Positions 1 to 10,455 of a stretch of 64,000 nucleotides of DNA are shown here, in pieces. Positions within the stretch are counted from its first letter, which is position 1. Every line of letters begins with the position of its first letter. The notes under the pieces were generated by a model. The model did not search any database and had not been told where the DNA came from. It saw only the letters and a list, made by a program, of their open reading frames with translations. Made by a program: the position numbers and the translations under genes. Source of the DNA: Sphaerosporella brunnea (lineage: Eukaryota > Ascomycota > Pezizomycetes > Pezizales > Pyronemataceae); assembly GCA_008704415.1 (NCBI GenBank), contig VXIS01000023.1:212476-276475 (forward strand), read 5' to 3'.

Positions 1-69
1 CACTCCCGACACAAAGCCAGTACGCCACGACTCAAGCCCAAATCCATTCCCCGGCCAATGACGGTGCCC

Positions 70-310
70 ACGTGATGCTGGCGGTTGGTGAGAACGCGTG
101 CAGCTTCAGGCGCTTGGCGAGTGATGCCTTGCGCACTGGCAACCTTGACACTGCCGCAGGCAGTGTTCCGTACGTTCCGTCCAGGACTGCAGCCCGGATC
201 GGACCGACTGGCATGATCCAATCCAGTCCGCCATGGCAGAGGACCACCACGATCCAGTCTGATCCAGTCCGCGAGTGCCAGGGACGGTCAAAGACCGTAG
301 TCAACTGCAG
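70..310. repeat. Dispersed repeat fragment at the left edge
   Basis: The stretch from about 97 to 160 closely matches 17416-17470, sharing the run GCAGCTTCAGGCGCTTGGCG and the following bases. Its right part carries several GTCCAG/CAGTCC motifs (about 208-315), also seen near 23840-23970. Open frames on both strands here are short and have no recognisable domain. I read it as an old dispersed repeat, not a gene. Confidence 0.5.
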
Positions 311-1030
311 TCGACTGGATTATTAGTTTGGTTGTAGTATGTATCATAGTACCCGCGCGCCAGAAGTCCGTTTGCCGCGATGGACCCTTTGAATCGATGG
401 GCCCTTTGTGTTGGAATTCGAAGGTTCTAGCAGCAGGTTGTAGAGGCGTAAAACGTAATTAATTATGATAAGGTCTAGAGCTAACGACTACTTAAAACCC
501 CGTGGTTTCCAGCCTCACTATTCAGCATTCGCTAGTTGCGCAAGCTCCGTAGAATTTCAACACTTTGAATTGGTGGACCCTTTGAATCGGTGGACCCTTT
601 CTCAGCCACTGTGAAAAAAATTTGAATCCCTTCGCCACTGCAAATTCTCTCATCTCATTAATTAGGCGTCGTGGTCATGGTGTGTCCAGAAATCATAACC
701 CTTAACAACCACTTCCGGGGATCTACAGGAGCTTGATGAAATGCTCGAGGCACTGGCCATAGCGGAGCTTATATAGAAGTGTGGGAGGGTTGACGAGCAG
801 CGGACCGGGAGAGCGGGATAATGGAATGATAGGACGGCGGGATGGCGGTCATGTATTTGTACAAAATCGATTACTGATATTGCCCAACATAAGGGTCGAC
901 TGCAGGCGGTCCAGGCCGCAGTAACAAAAAGACTGACGGTCCTGGTCTTTCCTGAAGACTGAATCGTCACTTGCGATCCTGTCCGGTTGAGAGTCAGGAA
1001 GGGACCGAACGGACCGTACGGAACACTGGG
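311..1030. other. No gene seen
   Basis: No convincing coding sequence. There is a short direct repeat around GGACCCTTTGAATCG (near 383 and 573-600), and AT-rich patches. The open frames between 660 and 1050 on the minus strand have no recognisable domain. Confidence 0.5.
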
Positions 1031-1290
1031 CTGGTGTGTATTTGGACACCTATTATGCCTCGATGGCTGCTGCGTATTTGGACACCTATTATGCCTCGAT
1101 GCCTAGGGAGCTGGCGAAATACCGGCGGCACGCCGCCTGCGTGATACCTCATTGCGTCAGGCGGTGCGGACTCGGAGGGAGGAGTAGTCGATGGCTGGTG
1201 TGTATTTGGACACCTATTTTGCCTCAATGCCTGGGGAGTTGGCAAAATACCGGCAGCACGCCGCCTGCGTGATACCTCATTGCGGTGAGT
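1031..1290 (+). repeat. Local direct duplication upstream of family X copy X1
   Basis: A block starting TGTATTTGGACACCTATT and ending near GTGATACCTCATTGCG occurs at about 1037-1156 and again at about 1199-1284, with a further partial copy at 1074-1100. The duplication lies directly upstream of X1 and keeps an open frame that joins X1, so the 5' part of the long open frame from 1191 is probably repeat and not protein. Confidence 0.6.
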
Positions 1291-1628
1291 TACCCGACAC
1301 AGTTGCTTCAGGATCGCACTACAGTCCTTTCTTGTACATTCAAGGGTGTAGATTTAGACACCAAGGCAGCACTGAACTCCTCTTAGGGCCTGTCACATCC
1401 CACCACTCCCAACACCCACGGCGACTTCCACATAGCACTCCGTCCGACCCAGCGAATAGCATCACAAGGTCGCCAACCCTAAGTGCAGTCACACAACAAT
1501 CCTCAATCGCTCGGAAAGCTCAACCCTCCCGAACCTCAATCTCTCCCACAACCTTGAGCATCCCGCAGCCATCTCCCATACCTGCACCGCCATCTCCCAT
1601 ACCTGCACCATCCGTACTACACACAATT

Positions 1629-2414
1629 ATGTCTCTAGCCAAACTTTACACGAAGTTCAACCTCCCGCCCCCGCGCCCCACCGACGAGAAGACACACATC
1701 ATTATCGCGCAGTTCGTTTGCGACAAGGGATGGTACACCGCCTACAACCCCCGCAACAACCACACCTACCCAGAGTGGGAGGCGGTCCTGACCGAGGCCT
1801 TCAACCACGTCAAGATTTTCAAGAGGTACCCGCTCCTGTATCGACTGAATGTGCACGCTGTCAGGAAGGACAACCACCTTTATACGTTCGGCACTTCCCT
1901 GGTTAGCCTGGGCATGGTCAACGTTCGGAAACACGGACTTCCGCAGGGACCCCCATCCCCGCTCAACATGGCGGTTGTTCTCGTCCTACCTCTAGCCCAG
2001 CATCAGCAGCAGCAGCAGCAGCAATGGCAGCAGCAGCAGGACCAAAACTGGGCTGCTCAGGAGGAGTGGAAACGCGACCAGGAAGCCCACCAGACGAGCA
2101 CCGAGGACCAGATGCAGGCGCTGCCTGGTCAGATTGGCGCCATACTGAACGAGAAGCTGGCGGCCGTTCTGGCCACACGCGCCCCGCCCTCGCCCCACAG
2201 ACCGTCGCCTGCTCCGCCCTCCCCGCGCTCTGAGTCGCCGTCCCCCCCGTCGCCAGCTCCGCCCTCCCCGCACGCCGAGTCGCCCAAGGCGCCCTCCCGC
2301 AAGCGCCCAGTCATAGTCCCCGACTCGCCAGAGACAATTGCCGCAACGGAGAAGCTGAATGACTACGACAGGCAATTTGCCAAGAGAATCCGTCTTAAAA
2401 CGCCGGGATTGTAA
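1629..2414 (+). CDS. Family X protein, intact copy X1 (261 aa, unknown function)
   Basis: I do not recognise this family. The start at 1629 (MSLAKLY) is chosen because other copies begin at the equivalent codon, although the frame stays open upstream to 1191. Visible order: a conserved N-terminal block with TDEKTH (residues 18-23) and WEAVLTEAFNHVKIF (50-64), then HAVRKDNHLYTFGTSL (76-91) and GMVNVRK (95-101), a hydrophobic NMAVVLVLP (113-121), a poly-Gln tract (125-137), a probable helix EDQMQALPGQ (159-168), a Pro/Ser-rich linker (about 185-222) and a basic tail ending YDRQFAKRIR (246-255). At least six further full or partial copies lie in this window. The Gln tract, Pro-rich linker and basic tail would fit a nuclear or nucleic-acid-associated protein, but that is a guess. 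X1 is the only copy open from conserved start to conserved end. Confidence 0.6.
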   Translation: MSLAKLYTKFNLPPPRPTDEKTHIIIAQFVCDKGWYTAYNPRNNHTYPEWEAVLTEAFNHVKIFKRYPLLYRLNVHAVRKDNHLYTFGTSLVSLGMVNVRKHGLPQGPPSPLNMAVVLVLPLAQHQQQQQQQWQQQQDQNWAAQEEWKRDQEAHQTSTEDQMQALPGQIGAILNEKLAAVLATRAPPSPHRPSPAPPSPRSESPSPPSPAPPSPHAESPKAPSRKRPVIVPDSPETIAATEKLNDYDRQFAKRIRLKTPGL

Positions 2415-3360
2415 AAAAGAGACTTTTTTTTTTTTTTCGGTACGTCAGCATTGGATCTTATTTTTTCCAGAGGTGCTGGCAACTGCGTTGGTGTTGGTTT
2501 CCACAATAAGATCTGACAAAATAAATTTACAGGGCGAAGATAAGTATAAGGAAGATGATAAAAGCGGTTGGGCCTTTGCATGATGCTTTTCTTTCAGTCA
2601 AATTCTATAGCGTTCTTCGGCAATTGTCTTGACTGTGTTTCCGTGTAATGTTTCAAGCGAAATTCAATTTGGATGGTTGGAACTTTTGTGGTGATGGTCT
2701 AGATGGGATGCTTAGGAGAAGCGCGCCAGCTCCACGATTTATGCCGAAATACCGCTCTTGGTGAGCATCCCAACAAGACTGCAATGCACTCGCACTGTTT
2801 TATCTCCATTCTAGTAAGTTTTAGCTCTATACCAACAACCAGTTACCATCTTGTCCTCCTATCGCACCTCTCCCGCCACTCCACCCCGTCCCGTCGTCGT
2901 CCCACCGCTCCACCACCCGTCGTCGTCCCACCGCTCCTCTCTATCCTATGTCCTCCTACGAAATCTCCTCATCTGCCCCCGGGCGCCAAAAATTGATGCA
3001 ACGCCTCGGTGAATTGAAAGCACTAGGGATTCCAGCGCACCTGCCAGCCGGACGTCTCCTCCAGGTGCCAGTCTCCAGGAAATGCTCCGTTCGGAGAGAG
3101 TGCCAAAGCAAGAAATTCCGGATGGGGAATTCGCAGTACGACCAACCACACCCCCTCAATCGAACTGATGATCTAAGAGACAATTACATCCTTCGCGCCA
3201 TAGTCGCTTGTAATGCCACAAAATGGCGAGCGTTTTCCTGACCCGCTGTATACCTTTCAGCGACTTCAAGCATATGCCGTCTCCTGTGGTTTTGTAATCG
3301 TCACTGGTGCTGGTCAGGAAGGACTTTGGAAGCGCTACTTTTGCGTCCACCGTGAGGAGA
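2415..3360. other. No gene seen
   Basis: Downstream of X1 there is a 14-bp poly-T run (about 2425-2438) and AT-rich DNA that could hold the X1 3' end. A pyrimidine-rich stretch at 2850-2960 contains CCGTCGTCGTCCCACCGCTCC repeated about twice. No recognisable protein was found in either strand. Confidence 0.4.
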
Positions 3361-3364
3361 AACT

Positions 3365-4167
3365 TGTTGACGATAGGTTTCACGCAGTGGACACTAAGAA
3401 CGTAGGTGAAGAGATATATTGCAAGGTACAGAGCTAAGTGCGCCTTCTGGCTCTGGGATATCATGACGGTTTCCGCGGCCGCGCCGAATCACCAACCCGA
3501 TGTAGGTAAACGTCGGCCCCCCTATCACTCCCCCTTTGCCTGGAATCGTCTCCTGATTTCCTGGCAAAGCAGCTCTAATTCGTCGACGTGTTGTAGTTGT
3601 AGTAGAATCGTTTCCATCGGTCCGCAAACGATCCTCCAAGCTCCTTCGCTGAGCTAAGACCGCTTCTTTTCTGGTTTGTCGAACCGATCCCTTTGCTGAG
3701 CAAAACCTGGTTCTCTTCAGATCCGTCCAGCGATTCTCCAAGCTCTGTAGTTGGGCTAAAATCGATTCTTTTCCGATCCGCCGAGCGTTCAAGACCCAGT
3801 TATGTTATGCCCACAGCTCAGGCTTCCCGCGAGCTAAGATCGCTTCGTTCTTGTCCGCAGGCGATCCTTCAAGCTCTAGTTGTCTTAATCCCACAACTTC
3901 AGGCTGTCGGTGAGCGACGATCGTTTCTCTGCGATCCCTCAAACGGTTCTCCAAGGTCCTTCGGTGAGCTAAAACCGCTTTTCTTCGGTCTGGAAACGAT
4001 CCTCCAAGCTCCAGTTGTCTTAACCCCCACAACTCAGGGTTTCCGCTGCTCAAATCGCGTTCGCAGCAGCGCCGGCTGTTATACCCACATCCACGGGTTC
4101 TTGCTGCGCAAATTTGTCAACAACCGGAGACGTGATTTCGTCGTAGTCGTTAGGGGTCTGCAGGAAA
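3365..4167 (-). mobile_element. Degenerate copia remnant (LTR end, RT fragment, tandem repeats)
   Basis: Reading the minus strand, the sequence next to 4167 continues the copia reverse transcriptase that is interrupted by the solo LTR: the frame reads DYDEITSPVVD, matching the conserved copia RT motif DYDETFAPVV. It then runs into the copia-associated tandem repeat (about 4060-3640) and a further RT piece resembling GEPTFTYV near 3500. The left edge from 3365 (TGTTGACGATAGG) matches the LTR end next to the primer-binding site at 12519, so LTR-derived sequence begins here. The element is rearranged and not functional. Confidence 0.6.
3640..4075 (-). repeat. Copia-associated tandem repeat, array 1
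   Basis: Imperfect tandem units sharing CTCCAAGCTC, AGTTGTCTTAA and CCCACAACTCAGG with the better preserved 134-bp array at 5480-6090. On the minus strand the units translate to recurring peptides of the type PELWGLRQLELGG. They lie where the central part of the copia RT would be expected. Confidence 0.65.
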
Positions 4168-4172
4168 CCTCG

Positions 4173-4684
4173 TGTAAGATTATTACACTTAGTATGATTC
4201 TTTCTTACGTATTTCCTTACTAAGATATAAAACTATATGGCAGTAACGATGGTATGATAACAGCATTCTACGAGTTTCCATTACTTTCTTTACTATATTT
4301 TGTCACCATGTTTCTAGCACTTTCTAGCCCCTTCGATGCTACGTCACTTTGGAATCTTCTAGTTTCCACAAGGCAGACTTATAGGTCTTCTAGACCATTC
4401 TTTCCTTAGTTTCGAATTTGCCACCAGATTGTTATCACATGATGTACTCAGCATCGTTGGCTATAAAAGCTGCGAGCTTTTTCCTACACTCATTCTTTTC
4501 TCTTCTTTCGATACGGCCTTTCGAGCAGCCCAGATTGTATCGACTATCATCAATAAATACTGAGTTGATCAGTGACCTGAGTGCGAGTATTCTCTTGGTA
4601 TTTATCAAGTCAGATACACAAACGGTTCTGAGTTTATTTGCATCTGTGAAATAGCGGATCTTATAAGCTCACGAAAAGGTTACA
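4173..4684 (+). mobile_element. Solo LTR of a Ty3/gypsy family, 512 bp, with 5-bp target duplication
   Basis: The segment begins TGTAAGATTATTACAC and ends AAAGGTTACA (TG...CA). It is flanked by the perfect 5-bp direct repeat CCTCG at 4168-4172 and 4685-4689. It contains a TATA box (TATAAAA, 4462-4468) and a polyadenylation signal (AATAAA, 4552-4557), as an LTR should. The same LTR, also 512 bp and nearly identical over the parts compared, lies at 62873-63384 directly downstream of a chromodomain integrase, which identifies the family as Ty3/gypsy. No internal sequence is present, so this copy is the product of LTR-LTR recombination. It interrupts the copia RT frame. Confidence 0.93.
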
Positions 4685-4689
4685 CCTCG

Positions 4690-5571
4690 TGCTACCAGTC
4701 GCACTTTATACTTTTCGATGGTCCCGTCGGGCTTCTCCTTCACTATCATCACCCATTTTGCGTCGACGACGCGTTTTCCAGGAGGTGCCGTATCCACGTA
4801 TGTATAGACGTCATGGGATTTCAACGATTTTTGCTCAGAGTCCAACGCGGACATCCATTCGTCTGCATCCGGGTGATCGTGCTGCTGCTCATTCTCGTCG
4901 TCGATTACCATTTCGGGGAGTTGGCTGTCTTCGAGCAACGGCCCTAGTTGCATCGCCATCTTCTTTTCGATTCTTCGTTGGGCTTTTACGTCGCTCGTGG
5001 AGTCGCCAGTATCCTCCATTCCGAATCTGGTCAGGACTTTCGTTATATACGCTGTCTGGGATATCCATATCTGACGCTTCACGCGATCCCGCCAGATCAC
5101 CATCCAGACGTAGGTAAACGTCGGCTCCCCATCACTCCCCCTTCGGCGGAAGATGGTCGCGTCTGTTGTTGTCCGTCGAAGGCAGCTTGCGTCTCGTTTC
5201 TCTGCTTTGTCGGGGTGTCGTATCCAGCTGTCTTTCAGTCCAAAGACGGCCTCTCCCGCTCTCTCCATTCGACGAAAGAAGTTCTGTCTACGGTGGGCGT
5301 AGCTTTCGTCCTTTTTATCTCTTTTCGCAAGTAAGCTTTCTTGTCGGCGAATTCGGCTCCATCCGCTTCGCGATGTCCTTCGCCGCATCCGTCGCTGCTG
5401 ATTGTGTCTCCATCTTGTTTTCCAGCGAGCTCTTTCGTCTTCTGCAAGTCGTCCTTTCCTTCGTGGACGGCTCCAGCTGTTTTTCCGCCCACAACTCAGG
5501 CGATCCGGGTAAGCTACAGTCGTTTTTCGTCTCTCCAACGGCTCTTCAAGCTTCAGTTGTCTTAAGCCCAC
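4690..5571 (-). pseudogene. Copia (Ty1) reverse transcriptase fragment, rearranged
   Basis: The minus-strand frame of 300 codons ends with a canonical copia RT start region: DEWMSALDSEQ (about residue 237), GKRVVDAKWV (261-270), DGTIEKYKVRLVARG, where the solo LTR cuts it and RT continues at 4167. Upstream in the same frame is a piece that normally lies further downstream in RT (GEPTFTYV..., then ISQTAYITKVLTRFGM, about residues 148-186). The order is therefore permuted, as expected if two truncated elements were joined. Before that come repeat-derived peptides and YGLKD-like VFGLKD. It is not an active polyprotein. Confidence 0.75.
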
Positions 5572-6090
5572 AACTCAGGCTGTGAGCTACGATCGTTTCT
5601 CTGCGATACCTCAAGCGATTCTCCAAGCTCCTTCGGTGAGCTAAACCCGCTTTTCTTCGATCTGGAAACGATCCTCCAAGCTCCAGTTGTCTTAAGCCCA
5701 CAATTCAGGCTTTCGGTGAGCTACGATCGTTTCTCTGCGGTACCTCAAGCGATTCTCCAAGCTCCTTCGGTGAGCTAAACCCGCTTTTCTTCGATCTGGA
5801 AACGATCCTCCAAGCTCCAGTTGTCTTAAGCCCACAATTCAGGCTTTCGGTGAGCTACGATCGTTTCTCTGCGGTACCTCAAGCGATTCTCCAAGCTCCT
5901 TCGGTGAGCTAAAACCGCTTTTGTTCGATCTGGAAACGATCCTCCAAGCTCTAGTTGTCTTACACCCACAACTCAGGCTTTCCGCTGCTCAAATCGCGTC
6001 CGCAGCAGCGCCAGCTGTTTATACCCACAGCTCCGGGTCCGCGCTGCTCAAAGTTGTCAAATAGCAGCTCGTTTTTCGAACTTGTCATGA
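5480..6090 (-). repeat. 134-bp tandem repeat array (copia-associated), array 2
   Basis: The motif GTTGTCTTAAGCCCACAA starts at 5556, 5686, 5820 and 5954 (the last as GTTGTCTTACACCC), giving unit lengths of 130, 134 and 134 bp. The two middle units are nearly identical, so this array was recently homogenised. A similar tract lies directly behind a copia primer-binding site (12190-12430), which suggests that the repeat belongs to the element's 5' leader. Confidence 0.85.
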
Positions 6091-6189
6091 CTTCTCTTTT
6101 CGGGTCTGCGCTTCTCAAGCTTGTCTGCAGCGACGCCTGTGTCGAGCTTCGTTGTCGCTTATCGAACGGTGCGCTTAAAAATAGTTGGG

Positions 6190-6655
6190 TGTCGGGTTGA
6201 ACGCGCGCGCTTGAGCGCTTATGAGTTTTGGACTTTGGTCTGTCCGCAGACGCGCCGGTTTTAGCTCCCGCTGGCTGGTGCCTTTGATACAATCAGGTGT
6301 CTGACCGGGTGTGAGAGCCAGATAATCAGTTGTGCGTCTAGAAGGGGACTCGATTGTGCAGATGCTACAGCGCTCTCACAAAACGTTCTTTACAATGCTC
6401 TCTTGTTCCAATTGAAGTCTCATGTCCAGAACTCTCGTGGTGGTGGTCTAGATGGGGGTGCCGGGTGCCTATAAGCTCCGGCTCGGGTTGGGTGTGGTTG
6501 ATTTTGGCATTCTTCGATCACCTCTCACGACTCCCAACGGCTCGTCTCCCACAAAACTCTCTCAAACCTGTGACGGCGCGACATTGGGTTAGGTATGGAG
6601 GAGCTGTGGGTCGGCATTGAGGCTCGTTAGGGCTCGACGCCTGTGAGCACGTGAC
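6190..6655. other. No gene seen; upstream region of X2
   Basis: No supported coding sequence. This stretch leads into the TATA element and pyrimidine-rich leader of X2 and may hold its upstream regulatory DNA. Confidence 0.35.
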
Positions 6656-6661
6656 GGGCTG

Positions 6662-6669
6662 TATATATA
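6662..6669 (+). promoter_or_regulatory. Probable TATA box of family X copy X2
   Basis: TATATATA lies about 275 bp upstream of the X2 start at 6945. It is followed by a pyrimidine-rich leader (about 6685-6850: CTTTCCTTTC, TTTTTCTCTTC, then an 11-T run), a common layout for fungal promoters. Another TATATAG is present upstream of the inverted X cluster at about 15284-15290 (minus strand). Confidence 0.45.
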
Positions 6670-6944
6670 GAGGGGCGTCGTTCTGTTTTTGCTGCCTTTC
6701 CTTTCTTTTTCTCTTCACTGAACCTTTGTCTTTCGATCTAAGCGCTTTTGTTCACACCACTCCGAATCCTGTCTCGAATCTCGACCTCGGCACCTCTTGA
6801 ACCTCGTCTCCGAACGCCGACTACCCCGACTCCTATCTAAACGAGTACCTTTTTTTTTCCTCTCCGACCTACCCTTCGATACTCCCCGCTACAGAACCTC
6901 TCCCAGACTTCTCTCTGACATACCATCACAACCGCGACACGGGG

Positions 6945-8728
6945 ATGACTCTGAAGAAACTCTACGCCAAGTACGACCTCCCGGCTCCCCGCACAACCGA
7001 CGGGAAGACCCATAACCTTATGGCGCAATTCATCTGGGACAACGGATGGTACGAGGTGTAGCACTGGTCCTGACCGAGGCCTTCAACCATTGCCGAGCAA
7101 AGCGTCTCCGAGACATTGACGGGGCGCACCTTCACCGTCTCCAATTCAGGACTGAATAAATCAACGCACAAAAAGCGGCAACGGAGGCTCCAAAGAGTGG
7201 TAAGCGGATCCAGTGCTGGCATCGACTGCACAAACTATTAGCAAAACCCACGTTAACATTTTCAACAGATTCCCGTGCATTAATCAACAGGGTGTGGAAA
7301 CAAAGCCCAACCACCTTTGGAATTTCTGCACGTCCATTATTGGACTGGGGATGGTTAACATTCGAAGCTGCGGAAGTCCGAAAGTGCCCCCATTCCCTCA
7401 CAACCGACGAGAAGACCCATACCCTTATGGCGGAATTCATCTGCGACAACGGAAATCGGGTGTGCACGCTGTCAGGAAGGACAACCACCTTTACACGTTC
7501 GGCACTTCCTTGGTTGGACTGGGCATGGTCAACCTTCGAAAACGCGGAGTTCCGGACCTGGTTGCATCCCCGGTCAACCTGGCGGTTGTTCTGGTCCTAC
7601 CTCCAGCCCAGCAGCAGCAGCAACAGCAGCAGCAGTGGCAGCGTGACCATGACACCCGCGAGACGAGGATCGAGGACCAGCTGCACGCGCTGCCTGGTCA
7701 CATTAAAGACATGTTGGACCAGAAGCTGGAGGCTGTTCTCGCTGCATGTCAAGAAAACGCTGAGCCCGCTCTGTCCTCCCGCCAAGAATCTCGCCACAGT
7801 GCACGGCGGTGTGTCATCAGGCGTTCTGGACGTTTTCAATCACCGGCGACTCGATAAGTTCAACTTCGGCCAGTCAAACAGTGTCGACGATGTCGACGCA
7901 CTGTCGAAGTGGTGCGAAGTTGATCCGGGTGCTACCGTGATCGCCCTGACCGTGCCAACCAGCGACTGCGTCACCGTGCAACGGGTTTTCATGCAAGTGC
8001 AGCCTTTCCTTCTCTCGCCGGTTGACCTCCAAGATTTTCATGACGATATACATTGCATTAAAATCCGTGAGATCGTTTTTACGGTGAGTCAAATTATATC
8101 CATGAGCCGTGCGTGTGTGTGTCTGACGCCGGGACAGCTCAGGAAATCGCTTTTCCGCAGCCATGTCACGACCTCTTATCTTGTCGGCAACGTCTCCCAT
8201 CAAGAGTTTGGCGGAGTGGCTCAGCCAGGAACCGCAACACACTGCCGTGCTGTCCTACACAAGCCTGTCGACAGGTTTGACCATGACCGGTTGCAGCTCC
8301 TGAAGAAGCATTCTGTGCAGGTCAATCGCGCGCAACCTGACGCCCAGCGACTGCAGAGAATGGTCCGGAAATGGAATGAGAGTGCGGTGGCGGCCTTGGG
8401 TAAGCAGTCCAAACACGTATGCGCCCAGAGTGATTTTGACCAACAGGAGAAGGATTTCAAACGGCACCAAGACCCTGCAAACGAGCAAATCAAGAGCCTG
8501 CAGTGGATGCTTGCCTCCGTGAACGAAGAACTTGCCTCCTTGAAGGAAGAATTTATCTCGGTGAAGGTTGAATATACCTCCGTGAAGGAGGAACCTGCCT
8601 CAGTGAAGGAGGAAGCGAGGAAACGGCATGAGCAAGCTTCCGCCTTCCGGGAGGAAATGAGAAAGGAGTTTGCGGCCTTGCGTGCTCAAGTTGCTGGCAT
8701 GGCTGCAGAGTGGCACAGTTCGTAATTG
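6945..8728 (+). pseudogene. Family X, chimeric copy X2 with coiled-coil C-terminal module
   Basis: The start MTLKKLYAKYDLPAPR matches X1, but the frame stops after 39 codons (TAG at 7059-7061). VLTEAFNH follows in another frame at about 7070. A second set of X segments starts near 7260 (NHLWNF, GLGMVNIR) and is followed by a repeated N-terminal block (TDEKTHTLMAEFICDNG, about 7400-7450) and HAVRKDNHLYTFGTSLVGL plus poly-Gln (about 7460-7640). From about 7860 to 8725 a different module follows. It ends in a coiled coil with five seven-residue units of the type ASVKEEP (about 8514-8617). This copy looks assembled from several X paralogues by recombination. If transcribed, splicing could remove some defects (see the intron at 8084-8137). 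Confidence 0.6.
8084..8137 (+). other. Probable 54-bp intron in X2
   Basis: GTGAGTC donor at 8084, CTGAC branch-type motif in GTCTGACGCC near 8123, and acceptor GGGACAG ending at 8137. The same segment occurs in reverse at about 13895-13950, and near 14462-14515 where the donor reads GGGAGT. Preservation of donor, branch and acceptor motifs supports a real fungal intron. Confidence 0.6.
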
Positions 8729-8759
8729 TGGTGCACGTCGTTTTTAGGAATTGAGACAG

Positions 8760-9070
8760 GTATCAAAAGGCGTAGGGTGCCAATAATGATGTCGTGAGCC
8801 TCGCAGAATTCACTCATGAGAGGTGTGCCAGGCAGTTTTCTACAGGGTTAGTCTGCAGCAGCCAGGGTCGAGGGCTGGCTTAGGCCTCCCGACACTTGCG
8901 CTGAACTTAATGACACTGGGAGCGGGGTGTGTTCGGCGTTGCGTTTGCTTGCATGTATACTCTATGGGATCCGAGTATGAACGGGTGTAACAAGGCAGAA
9001 CTAGAGTATCTTGAACCGGAACAGAGCCCCGTCACCTCAGCTGGGACGAGATAATGAGCCGCATGGTCTG
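8760..9070 (-). repeat. Dispersed repeat R4, copy 1
   Basis: In reverse complement this matches 11500-11770 and 27240-27400: GAGGTGACGGGGCTCTGTTC, then TTCTGCCTTGTTACACCCGT and CCCATAGAGTATAC appear in the same order. Function unknown. Confidence 0.75.
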
Positions 9071-9657
9071 AGCTGGGATTGTGACATTCTTCCTTGTGTG
9101 CTGGAGGGATTCAGTGGCATAAACAGTCACACATTCATTCCTTCCCGATCACCGACTGCATCCTGTTGAACAACGCTCCATGAAACAGGTTGAGAATCCC
9201 AAAACTTGCAGTAGCATCGTGAGTGAGTGGGTGAGTGGTCTACACCGAACGAGTGATTACCACCAAAGCGAAAAAAAAAAAAAGAGGGGCGCCTGCAAGC
9301 AGGCCAACAACGGAGTAGGGGGTTGAGACTGGCGAACTCCCGCAGGAAAAGTGTTGATCGAAACTTGTATAGAATTTTTTTCTTTGGCGTGACATGGTCT
9401 TTCCCGAGTGGTAAGAACTGCAATGCGGAGGATGGAAGAATTTGTTTTTGTTTCCGCTAGAGAGAAACCTCAGAACGAAACCATCGAAACCCCACAAAAA
9501 AAGAACCGCATATGTCCAGCATACTACCCCGAAACCTGCGAAAAGAGCCGGATACCACCGAATTCTTGATTTGTCCAGGATACCACAACATAAGGCGAGC
9601 GTAAGGTACGGTAATACTCTGTTAACAGCGATTTCTATTGCTAACTACGCAGTCTCT

Positions 9658-9966
9658 CTACATACGCGTGCGGTTACAGGTACGCGCTTTATGGCCGTCC
9701 GTGCCGCTACAAACCCCACAGCGTCGTGGCGCGCGGACAGCGACTTCATCTCGACCCTCTTTCACCTGCTTGTTCCGTTGTTTATGCGCTTCATACTTGC
9801 CCACGCGCTTCCTGTTTGATCGTCCACGAATTATTTTTGTGAGTGGTGGTTTGCAGGCGTCCAAGGGAGCATGACTCAAGCCGGACAAAGCGTCTGACTC
9901 TGCATCTGTGTCTGAAGAATTGTCTAGAGTCCGTGCTACGGTTTGTCTCGGCGCGAGGTTTAGCAA
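9658..9966 (-). pseudogene. C-terminal zinc-knuckle remnant, probably MULE transposase
   Basis: The 102-codon frame ends RRCGVCSGTDGHKARTCNR: Cys-x2-Cys-x5-His-x4-Cys close to the C terminus, preceded by a basic stretch (RGRSNRKRVGKYEAHKQ). That arrangement (basic linker, then CxxC...GHxxxTC at the very end) is characteristic of MULE/SWIM-type transposases. Its position between two long inverted repeats supports this. The catalytic DDE region is absent. Confidence 0.5.
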
Positions 9967-10344
9967 TGGCTTCCTGTCCCCGGAGGCGGACCTGCTCCAG
10001 ATTTATGGGGGGAAATTGGATCGATGCACCGCGACAACGGTTAAAAGACGTAGATATGAAGGCAGAAAATCCACGGGAGCTAAATTCGAGAATAGGGGGT
10101 TCGCGCACACCAAATCCTGCGACAGTTTGCGTTCGACTCTCATGCTCAGAAGGTTCAAACCCGCTGCATCTGAGCCCGCTACATCCAAGCCCTGATACCA
10201 CAGTTGCCATCTTAACAGGTAAATTGCTGACGCGCGGGTATGGGAAGTAGCAGAAGTAACGAGATGAGTGAAGGTGCTTGGGGGGGGGGGGAAGGGGTGT
10301 CGTCGGAAGGCAATGAGAGTAGTACGTCCCGCGGTTGGAGAGAA

Positions 10345-10455
10345 GGAGTGCAGGAGGTTTTACATTCAACGCGGGTTGGCGTTTACGGAATGGGAGAGGA
10401 GGAGTGCAGGAGGTTCTACATTCAACGCGGGTTGGCGTTTACGGAATGGGTGACT
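10345..10455 (+). repeat. 56-bp tandem duplication
   Basis: GGAGTGCAGGAGGTTnTACATTCAACGCGGG and the following bases start at 10345 and again at 10401. The duplication lies inside the Mutator-like element near its right arm. Confidence 0.85.
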
